Notes under the pieces: generated by a model | Seen by the model: only the letters and a program-made list of their open reading frames with translations | Database searches by the model: none | What the model was told of the DNA's origin: nothing | Made by a program: the position numbers and the translations under genes | From: Paenibacillus periandrae | GTDB taxonomy: Bacteria > Bacillota > Bacilli > Paenibacillales > NBRC-103111 | Direction: 5' to 3' | Assembly: GCF_022458865.1 (NCBI RefSeq) | Contig: NZ_JAJNMU010000008.1 | Span: 62,001 to 126,000, forward strand | Length of the DNA stretch: 64,000 nucleotides | Shown: positions 55,201 through 61,883 of the stretch, piece by piece | Position numbering within the stretch: position 1 is the first letter of the stretch | Layout: each line of letters opens with the position of its first letter

Positions 55201-55282
55201 GATTATCTACCCAATATTTCCTGTATACGGCCGTGATCAAAGACATTGATTCCTCTTCTTCTTGTTGACTCATAGCGTCCAT
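52226..55282 (-). CDS. virD4: VirD4-type conjugation coupling protein with long acidic C-terminal tail
   Basis: This 1018-residue protein links the relaxosome to the T4SS. Four membrane segments lie in the first 220 residues. The ATPase shows Walker A NGATGTGKTSTTILTRI near residue 273, Walker B PIFFNIDEFPLF, and IAIQSLGQLESVIRGY. The last 230 residues are hydrophilic and contain a tandem repeat (EQQHSEIRVRAEV / EQQHNALRVRTEV); such tails may contact the relaxase. ATG 55280-55282 has AAAGGAG 8 nt upstream. A small ORF ends 2 nt before it. Confidence 0.92.
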   Translation of the reverse strand: MDAMSQQEEEESMSLITAVYRKYWVDNRERIMEIYRTYFHTIFVTLLMIVNLVTAYSAVIIYLAQWKHKSGSVEGFLSLLLPYPSHFLTSILNIPFFGLDLHMTWWCLVFLNLPIITWFYSTVTQPIKKGYSTYIDWKSRKGRVISAVINGCALIVHYCAIFAWYVENYLFHFFEGIKSDEAYLVINSMASFGYILMCIPVFISITGTYLLMKQFHMNEDLRKMFFKWEFSLLASQSFSLRSKKADVIIGWEKATHKPIVLVEENRFLHELVNGATGTGKTSTTILTRIVQDLIRIARGGKLGVCVLEPKGDLIRDVLNLCKKLGIPESKIKVIDPTDLIRSVKFNPFVGPLETAAETFRGVLDALAGDQDEFFKGQQSETASLYTMLGKIRHGNMFSIVHMQRMYSDPRYLADMTEEVRSWITRNLESPTLTEENRVLLERYDRVCSYFENEVIEFKTWKDKEHRIMPVLYPDGHKYEGKQVVENKKDKFITGAKKYINDICMNAMLSQLMVAKDGEEVLDIDKFLAEGGVLLVNTALGELEELSMSFGQFFIRQFQSSVFRRPSEESGFERFPIFFNIDEFPLFINEAFVRLLTLGRSYKVGTLIAIQSLGQLESVIRGYDRTIMSNASNKTVFGRGEVTDNELFSKQFGEEYEVEESMNESVTPVSQPNPTLGYRYNTARQLAPRFTPTKILEQEFKHFIVQLVGEDGAIQVPVQAYGKFISETKFLKRFIKIGQAELETSKYKSVGSPTKWIQKLAIDTVQRINPLDKLFTTEKNKLQERVGESEEEVQNGEQQHSEIRVRAEVTGEASETEQQHNALRVRTEVNDERIEKDAEQKGREVVEETTEPIIASDQKWEEDSRNDIVWAQMPDSPHPSGEENVGELTGFNSGVGADAPHIRDTNQSYSQPNEITDSVIGMLVRTVTGEQGENQTIQTNGHNQDKPLAEWNINDLIATDVVSGQYVGEEMNVGPDPEKPGNVISPVQQPDQSVKAKSPQQNIASGKVLKGIDIENDDI

Positions 55283-55283
55283 C

Positions 55284-55427
55284 CTATACTCTCCTTTCTT
55301 TAAGAGAACTTGTCTCGATAGCCAACCTTATTTCCAATAGGTTTAAGGCCTTACCCTCTTTAAGTTTGGTAGACGAGCTTTCTCTTTGATATTCCTTGGT
55401 CATTTGTACAGCTTTAAATAACAACAA
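55284..55427 (-). CDS. 47-residue ORF between class II leader and virD4
   Basis: AAGGAGGGG precedes a TTG at 55425-55427 that opens 47 codons (LLFKAVQMTKEYQRESSS...), basic and helical, ending 2 nt before the virD4 ATG. Its start lies 30 nt behind the leader T-run, the normal spacing in this element, whereas virD4 itself is 170 nt away. This supports it as the real first gene, perhaps coupled to virD4. Confidence 0.6.
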   Translation of the reverse strand: MLLFKAVQMTKEYQRESSSTKLKEGKALNLLEIRLAIETSSLKERRV

Positions 55428-55454
55428 TCGTTTATCCCCTCCTTGTGTGAAAAT

Positions 55455-55509
55455 GCAAAAAAAGCACGCGGAACAAACCCTGTGTTAGGATCTGTCCGGT
55501 GCTTCCGGA
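55455..55509 (-). promoter_or_regulatory. Class II leader of virD4
   Basis: Minus strand 55509-55495 folds as TCCGG-AAGCA-CCGGA. The overlapping GCACCGGACA pairs with TGTTCCGCGTGC and is followed by seven T and GCA. A TATAAT lies upstream near 55541. Confidence 0.8.
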
Positions 55510-55639
55510 AAAAAAGCCATATGAAATTGGCTAATACAGTTTTATTATAAAGGATTACTAAAAATTCGAGTAGCCAAAATTATTATTGCAAATTCGCACT
55601 TCAATTCAAGTCATGTTACACTAAAAAGAACGTCATAAA

Positions 55640-56137
55640 GTGGACAACCGATCAGTTATTTTATGGAACAATAGGTTATTCGAATTTTACAGTCGAATCG
55701 TTGATGATAATTTCCAGTGGGAAGGGGAAATTCATATGGAATTGGAAGATGCACAGTTTCTTGAAAAAGATGATATATTGAGAATTGTTGCAGAATTATG
55801 GTACGAAGGGCCATTTGAAAAAGAATTCGGTATTCGGTATTCTGATGGAAATGAAAGTTGGGGTAATTCACCAGAATACACTATTCAAAAATACAACAAC
55901 TACGCCAAGCAAGGTATTGCGACTGAACTATTATCACGCAATCATATTGGATATTGGGACCCTACTGAAAACGTAGACCATCTATTAGATTTACTGAAAG
56001 ATGAACGTTTTAATAATCTTGAGATGACGAAGATTGGTGAAAAATTTCATGTTAAATTAAGAGATACAACCATTACTCATGAAAACTTTCCAATTGCGAT
56101 TCTAATCGCTTTTATAGTTGAGTTCGGGAAGAAATGA
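55640..56137 (+). CDS. Hypothetical protein
   Basis: This 165-residue acidic protein is of unknown family, with alternating strands and helices. The GTG at 55640 lacks a good SD; an internal ATG near 55736 has GGGAAGGGG upstream and could be the true start. It is transcribed divergently from the virD4 unit. Confidence 0.5.
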   Translation: MDNRSVILWNNRLFEFYSRIVDDNFQWEGEIHMELEDAQFLEKDDILRIVAELWYEGPFEKEFGIRYSDGNESWGNSPEYTIQKYNNYAKQGIATELLSRNHIGYWDPTENVDHLLDLLKDERFNNLEMTKIGEKFHVKLRDTTITHENFPIAILIAFIVEFGKK

Positions 56138-56213
56138 TTCTCTAATCTAAGCATTTATTTCTTTCTTACATTGATATTGGATTGCAAGCATAAGCGAGAA
56201 GGAGGACATGCCT

Positions 56214-56495
56214 TTGCTAGAAATTATCGTTATAAGCTCACTACTAGCATTATTTATATATATGTTCGCTAGAGGTTACATAAAGTCAAAAAGAGAAGTA
56301 ACACAAAAAGAAAAGGATTTTCGCTTAGACTTGATTAGTACCATTCGCACGCAGAAAGAACTTACAGAAGAACTCGAAATCAATATCACAGAGCTTCCTG
56401 TTCGAAAGCTCTCCTCTTTTCTTAATGACAACTCCCTTATAGATTCAGAGTCATATGATCGGGTAATAAAAAAACATTTCGGTACCGGCAAATAA
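56214..56495 (+). CDS. Small membrane-anchored protein
   Basis: The 93-residue protein has an N-terminal membrane helix (residues 3-21) and a charged cytoplasmic part (KSKREVTQKEKDFRLD). GGAGG lies 8 nt from a TTG at 56214; ATG 56208 is only 2 nt from the SD. It is followed by a strong terminator. The family is not recognised. Confidence 0.55.
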   Translation: MLEIIVISSLLALFIYMFARGYIKSKREVTQKEKDFRLDLISTIRTQKELTEELEINITELPVRKLSSFLNDNSLIDSESYDRVIKKHFGTGK

Positions 56496-56519
56496 AAACA
56501 TCAACATTAATTAACAGAA

Positions 56520-56548
56520 AAACAAACAAGTGTTCTTGTTTGTTTTTC
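56520..56548 (+). terminator. Terminator after the 56214 gene
   Basis: AAACAAACAAG-TGTT-CTTGTTTGTTT is followed by TTC. It is 25 nt past the stop. Confidence 0.75.
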
Positions 56549-56631
56549 TTGTTTCGGTCTGTTTCTCGAATTAACTTCAATCGTCTATAATGGCAATAAT
56601 TCAAACAACATTATGACGAAGGAGTAAGAGA

Positions 56632-57111
56632 ATGTCTCAGACCAATGTACTTCATCTATACGAGACCTTAAAAATGCATGGACCTCCACGACCAAAAAGT
56701 GCATTCATTGAATCACTACAGCACGAAGATGCCGTTGCTCTGTTAAAGCGTGTGTTTCGTTGTGTAATCGCTGATCCAAAAAGTTTTTCAACATCTCAAA
56801 AATTCATAACCGTAAGTCTTGATTACGATAAAAATCTGTTATATGCGGAAGTTTCCACCGGATTTAAAGAAAGTATTGAAAGGTCCGTAGATTCTACAAA
56901 GCTTTTCATGCCAAAAATAAAGAATTTCACCTTACTTCTCTTTAAATTACCCGAGGAAACAGAAATTCTCACAGAATCTGAAGCTAAAAAAATGGTTGCG
57001 AAAAACGCGACAAGTGGTATATCCCCTGAAGATCTTTTTAATAACTCTGAACGTTATGAATTGGTACATGTTTCTGATATATCACTTCGTAACGGCCTGA
57101 AAATCAGATAA
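56632..57111 (+). CDS. Hypothetical protein
   Basis: This 159-residue protein is of unknown family, helical at the start and beta-rich in the middle (FITVSLDYDKNLLYAEVS). AAGGAG precedes ATG 56632. It converges on the virB11-like gene with a shared terminator between them. Confidence 0.6.
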   Translation: MSQTNVLHLYETLKMHGPPRPKSAFIESLQHEDAVALLKRVFRCVIADPKSFSTSQKFITVSLDYDKNLLYAEVSTGFKESIERSVDSTKLFMPKIKNFTLLLFKLPEETEILTESEAKKMVAKNATSGISPEDLFNNSERYELVHVSDISLRNGLKIR

Positions 57112-57127
57112 TTGAACCTTTCACTTC

Positions 57128-57165
57128 AAAAAAAATGCCTTGGGTTATTACCCTTGGCATTTTTA
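57128..57165. terminator. Bidirectional terminator between convergent genes
   Basis: TGCC..GGGT-TATT-ACCC..GGCA pairs with A8 on the left and T5 on the right, so it works on both strands. Confidence 0.8.
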
Positions 57166-57169
57166 GTCA

Positions 57170-57868
57170 TTATTCAGCTTCATAGTGTCTAATGGATAAC
57201 ATGAATCTTTCTGCTTCCTCGAAATTCGCATTCCTCATTTTATTGATTTTGTTATCAGAGACACAGGCTTGAAAAGAGTACTCGTTCCCACCAACGTACA
57301 CAGCAAATGGTTGCAGTGTTAAAATGCCGTCTGATTTTATTACCTCCGACACGGACACTAATTTGTGAGCTTCGACAGTAAGGACAAAGTCGATTGCGCC
57401 AATCTCACTTTGTAACTCATGATCTTCTCCAAGAAGACTGGCAATTTCATCTAGAGCGAAGTTCACTGTATGTCCATCTAAAGCAGCTAACCCTTGCCCT
57501 CTTTTACACATTTCTAAAAACGGACGTACGTTTTGAGCTGTCAGTCCGTTGACAACCACGGAAGTAGCTTCATTAAATGCTGGAGAAAAATCATCGCCAT
57601 CCCAGGAACCAGTAAATTCCATGATCCGACGCTTTGGATACAACCCTTTAATACATTCTGAACCTAAAAACAAGGTTGTCCCACCTAAACTTTTAGCATC
57701 AAAAAGAGTTTTTAGGAGCTCATCGCTGCCAGACCCCTTTCTGCCATGTACTAATACACTGGCATTACAATTAATCATGGATTGCAATAGAGTATAAACT
57801 TCAAAATTAAACATCCTATTGTAAAAATACATGTTGTGTAAAAATTGCCTTTGTTGAACTTGACTCAT
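57170..57868 (-). CDS. Degenerate VirB11/PilT-like protein
   Basis: The 232-residue protein resembles the C-terminal ATPase core of VirB11/PilT: SVLVHGRKGSGSDELLKTLF at the P-loop position, but with GSGSD instead of GSGKT, then RIMEFTGSWDGDDF, VVVNGLTAQNVRPFLEMCKRG and LDGHTVNFALDEIASLLG, which matches the 'STIHANS...RL' region. Without the P-loop Lys it is probably not an ATPase. It could be a structural or regulatory remnant. AAGGGAG precedes ATG 57866-57868. It has its own class II leader, which links it with the transfer genes. Confidence 0.55.
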   Translation of the reverse strand: MSQVQQRQFLHNMYFYNRMFNFEVYTLLQSMINCNASVLVHGRKGSGSDELLKTLFDAKSLGGTTLFLGSECIKGLYPKRRIMEFTGSWDGDDFSPAFNEATSVVVNGLTAQNVRPFLEMCKRGQGLAALDGHTVNFALDEIASLLGEDHELQSEIGAIDFVLTVEAHKLVSVSEVIKSDGILTLQPFAVYVGGNEYSFQACVSDNKINKMRNANFEEAERFMLSIRHYEAE

Positions 57869-57895
57869 TAATAATCACTCCCTTAAATTAAAAAC

Positions 57896-57963
57896 AAAAA
57901 ACACCCTTGAACGAAGTATAGTCCCACTATTGTGAGATGACTTGGCTCAAGGGTGCTTCCCTT
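57896..57963 (-). promoter_or_regulatory. Class II leader of the VirB11-like gene
   Basis: Minus strand 57963-57949 folds as AAGGG-AAGCA-CCCTT. The overlapping CACCCTTGA pairs with TTCAAGGGTG and is followed by TTTTTTG. The start is about 28 nt beyond. Confidence 0.8.
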
Positions 57964-58052
57964 AACGAACATATGAAAATTCTTTTGTATTTCTTGATTA
58001 TATTATTCCATAAAACATATCACCTTGTAAAGCAAAGTATATTTATACAAAG

Positions 58053-58079
58053 AAAAAGACCAGTAATTTCTACTGGTCC
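58053..58079 (-). terminator. Terminator of the addBA operon
   Basis: GACCAGTA-GAAAT-TACTGGTC is followed by TTTTTC on the minus strand, about 10 nt past the addA stop. Confidence 0.85.
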
Positions 58080-58088
58080 ACTTCTTAT

Positions 58089-61000
58089 CTACATTTCGAT
58101 TAGCATTCCCTTGTCAAAAAAGTAGAGAAATGCCTCGTCTACAGTTGACCATACTTGATTTATTGCCTTACGGTATAAACTAATCTGAAATTTATATTTT
58201 TCACTCATTTCAGAATAGGATTGCTGATTAATTTGATCAGTTTTAAAATCAAGGAGGACAGTTAAGTCTTGTTCGTCTACGAAAAGACAATCTATTACAC
58301 CTTGAATCAGTATAATTTCGTCCTCAGCTCGTATCGCGTCCGGATACAATTCTTTCGCTTTAATCCCATAACTAAACGGAATCTCTCTCAAAACCTCTTT
58401 TGCTTTCAATAGTCTTAAACCAATAGAACTAGAGAAAAAATCTAAAATCGTCACGGGATCTATGCAGCCTGCTTGCTCATCGGTTAGTAACTTCCTTTCA
58501 ACCATTCTTGCAATTGCATCGAGGACTTTACCCGCGTCTACCCCGTTTGAGTCTAGTGGGAAGTTCTGCATGACCGTGTGGTAAAATGTCCCTTTCTCAG
58601 CTGCAGAGAATTTGCTTGTTGAGATAAATTTAGGCGCTCTTAGTGTTTGACTCGCTTGTGAAGCTTTGATTCTACCTGTGGAGCTCTCATCTGCTATGAC
58701 AACCGCTTCTCCTAATCGCTTCATTTCAGTCACTGAGGTTTTAGAAAACATCTTGGTGGCTTCCATATGATTATAGTTCCAGCCTAACTGATTAACACGA
58801 TCAAATTGTTCACTTGGAACTTCTATCATGATAGGTTGATTTCTCGAAATGGAGTAAAGAAATTTATTTTTCTCCTCCAAGTCAATGATTTCTAATGTTG
58901 GCTGTGAGTGTCTACATATGTCAGTGCTAGACATGCTCACTCGCCATTCAGATACATCCTCCAAACCTGATTGCTCCCAACCAAAAATAGAGGAACAATT
59001 ACTGTGCCGGCTAAGGGCCATCATAATCCAATCCAAGAAACTGTTGCATTTTGTAAGTAGATAATCCGGTATAAGCGAAGATGTCGTTTGAACTGCTGCT
59101 TTAGACCATACTTTTAACATGTCATCAGTATTCTTGGCTGAACCTACAAGGAACAACTTCTCCCTTGCTCTGGTCATGGCAACATATAGCACTCTCATTT
59201 CCTCAGCCAATAGCTCCAAACGCATACGTCGTTTAATTGCAAGGGATGGAAGTGATGGGTAACTTAACCTCAAAACCGGATTCGAATATTTCGGTCCGAA
59301 CCCCATTTCCTTATGAAGGAGGAACTTTCCAACGAGATCCTGTTGATTGAACTTCTTGCCCAGGCCTGCAACAAATACAACTGGAAACTCTAGACCTTTG
59401 CTCTTATGAATTGAAATGATACGCACTACGTCTTCATTTTCACCCAATGATCGTGCTGCACCCATATCCGTACCACTTTCCTTCATCCGTTCTATGAAGC
59501 GTAAAAAACGGAATAAACCACGGAAAGAGGTTGACTCGAACTGTCTGGCTCGGTCAAATAGTGCCCTTAGGTTCGCCTGTCTTTGTTGACCTCCAGCCAA
59601 TCCCCCTGCAAATTCATAAAAACCCGTGACTTCGAAGATATTCCCGATCAAATCCGAAAGCGAACCACTACGAGCTTGATTGCGCCATTCATCAAGTTGA
59701 TTCAGAAAATTTTCTAGCTTAGCACGAAGCTTTAATGAATGGGTTTCGTCTTCGATTGCTGCTGCTGCTTCAGTGTGTACACTTTCTTCCATTTCAATAT
59801 ATCGTTGTACTGCTCCGTAGAACCGTCCCTTGTTCTTAGCATGACGGACTTGAGCAAGCTCATCAGCCGATAGTCCTACCAACGGTGAACGAAGTACGCC
59901 AGCCAAATGAATATCTTGATAAGGATTATCGATGATGGTTAATAAACTCATCATTATTGATACCTCGGTTGCCCCAAAGTAACCCGTCGATAAGTCTGCA
60001 TAAGCTGGAATTTGCAACATTTTAAATTCATCCAGGATGACAGGTGACCAATTTTGTGTTGACCTTAGAATAATAACAATATCTCGGTATTGAATGGGCC
60101 GTAACCCTTGGATTTGCTTGTCATAAACATAATAAGGTCTTCCGCTACTTTGACCAATGAGATTTTTGATTTGTTCGGCAATGTAACGCGCTTCAAGACG
60201 TGCTGGCTCCGATTCTTCTAGTTCCATCTCCAACATCATATCGCCAGGATGGGTATCTTCAAGATTATTATCCCTATCACGTTCAATGTGCTGATTTCTA
60301 TCGATCACATGAACATCGACCGTATAATCCTGTGTTGTATCGGGGTAATAGGTGGCACCAAAACTCAACTCAACTTCAGGAGTATAGGCAACTTCAGCAA
60401 CCCGCTGACTCATGATCTGACGAAATATGAAGTTAGTCGCATCCAACACTTGTTTGCGGCTCCGGAAATTCTTCGTCAGTTCAATTCTCTGTCCAAGGGA
60501 ACGTTCTTCACCAAAGGCTGCATATTTCTCCAAAAATAGCCTTGGCTCTGCCAAACGGAAACGATATATACTTTGCTTAACGTCCCCCACCATAAAACGA
60601 TTTCCATTATGAGATTCTCGCGAAACCAATGACAATATTGTCTCTTGGACACGGTTCGTATCCTGATACTCGTCAATTAGGGTTTCGTTATAAATTTTCC
60701 TATAATCGTGTGCTGCTTTTGTAGGCTCATAACGACCATCTTTTATTTCCCCAAGAACCATCAAAGCCATGTGCTCTAGATCTGAAAAATCTAACAAGTT
60801 CTTTTCCGTCTTTGCTTTTGAAAATCTAGTATGAAACTCCATCACAAGTCTTTTTAAGCCTAGCACCACAGGTTTCATATGCTGACATTCGAGAATGAAG
60901 TCTTGAATGGACCTCTGAAAAATTTCACCTTTCAGTTTCTCCAAGTCTTTTTTAGCTCGGTCTCTCAAAGCCTTAACCGCCTCAATCTTCACTTCATCAT

Positions 61001-61880
61001 AACCATCTTTTTTACAAGCCTTCAATCGGTCAAAGATGGATTGGTGCATGGCGGTGTGTAAATTGTCCCATGACGTGGAGCTATCCATGATATTAGTTAA
61101 CACAGACAATTCTTTCATCAAATTATCAAGATATGGAGTCGGACCCTCTGGTTGATGGATGATCAAAACGGCTTCTTGTAGCAGGTTTTTAATACTCTCC
61201 AACTCTAATTTCACATCTTCCATTAAGCAGCTCACCCAAATAGGGATTGAGTCCTCCCCAAGATCGTACATTGAAACAACATGGGTCAACCAAGCCTCCG
61301 GGCTAGGATGACTTCTTGCTGAGTCATAAATCATTTGGACAAGATTGAGCAAGGAATTATCATTTCGATCACCTGAAAACCAATCAAGTAGCATGGAGAA
61401 CTCCATGTTGTCAACTTTTTGATGACATTCCTCGATAATGTCCTCCAAAACATCCTGACGTAGTATAGCTGCCTCTGTTTCATTTGCAATCCTAAATGAT
61501 GGATCAAGGCCTATTCGTTCATAATACCGTTGGATGACATTCTTGCAGAAAGAATGGACTGTTGTAATCGTTGCTTGTGGTAGGAGCGCCAACTGTTTTT
61601 TTAGATGCTTGGAGTTCGGATTTTTGAATACTTCCTTCTCCAGTTCTTCTCGAATACGCTCTTTCATTTCAGCAGCTGCTGCCTTAGTAAATGTTGCCAC
61701 CAACAATTGATTTACGTTAGTCTTTTCCTTGGGGGATCGAACTTTTTTCACAATCCGCTCAACGAGAACGGCCGTTTTTCCAGAACCTGCAGCAGCCGAT
61801 ACCAATGTATCGGAGCCCACATAACTTATTGCTTGGGATTGTTGATCAGTCCATATAGACATTTGGGATAATGTTGTCAT
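58089..61880 (-). CDS. addA: AddA, ATP-dependent helicase/nuclease subunit A
   Basis: This 1263-residue UvrD-type helicase with a C-terminal RecB-like nuclease resects double-strand ends with AddB. Motifs: Walker A AAAGSGKTAVLVERI near residue 31, LIDEYQDTNRVQE (motif II), MVGDVKQSIYRF (motif III), ISIHKSKGLEFPVVFVAGLG and VLYVAMTRAREKLFLVG (motifs V-VI), and the nuclease core IQGVIDCLFV..LLDFKTDQ. Length is normal for the family. Its ATG lies 3 nt after the addB stop with GAGGTG upstream. Whether this pair belongs to the element or to flanking chromosome is not certain. Confidence 0.95.
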   Translation of the reverse strand: MTTLSQMSIWTDQQSQAISYVGSDTLVSAAAGSGKTAVLVERIVKKVRSPKEKTNVNQLLVATFTKAAAAEMKERIREELEKEVFKNPNSKHLKKQLALLPQATITTVHSFCKNVIQRYYERIGLDPSFRIANETEAAILRQDVLEDIIEECHQKVDNMEFSMLLDWFSGDRNDNSLLNLVQMIYDSARSHPSPEAWLTHVVSMYDLGEDSIPIWVSCLMEDVKLELESIKNLLQEAVLIIHQPEGPTPYLDNLMKELSVLTNIMDSSTSWDNLHTAMHQSIFDRLKACKKDGYDEVKIEAVKALRDRAKKDLEKLKGEIFQRSIQDFILECQHMKPVVLGLKRLVMEFHTRFSKAKTEKNLLDFSDLEHMALMVLGEIKDGRYEPTKAAHDYRKIYNETLIDEYQDTNRVQETILSLVSRESHNGNRFMVGDVKQSIYRFRLAEPRLFLEKYAAFGEERSLGQRIELTKNFRSRKQVLDATNFIFRQIMSQRVAEVAYTPEVELSFGATYYPDTTQDYTVDVHVIDRNQHIERDRDNNLEDTHPGDMMLEMELEESEPARLEARYIAEQIKNLIGQSSGRPYYVYDKQIQGLRPIQYRDIVIILRSTQNWSPVILDEFKMLQIPAYADLSTGYFGATEVSIMMSLLTIIDNPYQDIHLAGVLRSPLVGLSADELAQVRHAKNKGRFYGAVQRYIEMEESVHTEAAAAIEDETHSLKLRAKLENFLNQLDEWRNQARSGSLSDLIGNIFEVTGFYEFAGGLAGGQQRQANLRALFDRARQFESTSFRGLFRFLRFIERMKESGTDMGAARSLGENEDVVRIISIHKSKGLEFPVVFVAGLGKKFNQQDLVGKFLLHKEMGFGPKYSNPVLRLSYPSLPSLAIKRRMRLELLAEEMRVLYVAMTRAREKLFLVGSAKNTDDMLKVWSKAAVQTTSSLIPDYLLTKCNSFLDWIMMALSRHSNCSSIFGWEQSGLEDVSEWRVSMSSTDICRHSQPTLEIIDLEEKNKFLYSISRNQPIMIEVPSEQFDRVNQLGWNYNHMEATKMFSKTSVTEMKRLGEAVVIADESSTGRIKASQASQTLRAPKFISTSKFSAAEKGTFYHTVMQNFPLDSNGVDAGKVLDAIARMVERKLLTDEQAGCIDPVTILDFFSSSIGLRLLKAKEVLREIPFSYGIKAKELYPDAIRAEDEIILIQGVIDCLFVDEQDLTVLLDFKTDQINQQSYSEMSEKYKFQISLYRKAINQVWSTVDEAFLYFFDKGMLIEM

Positions 61881-61883
61881 TTT

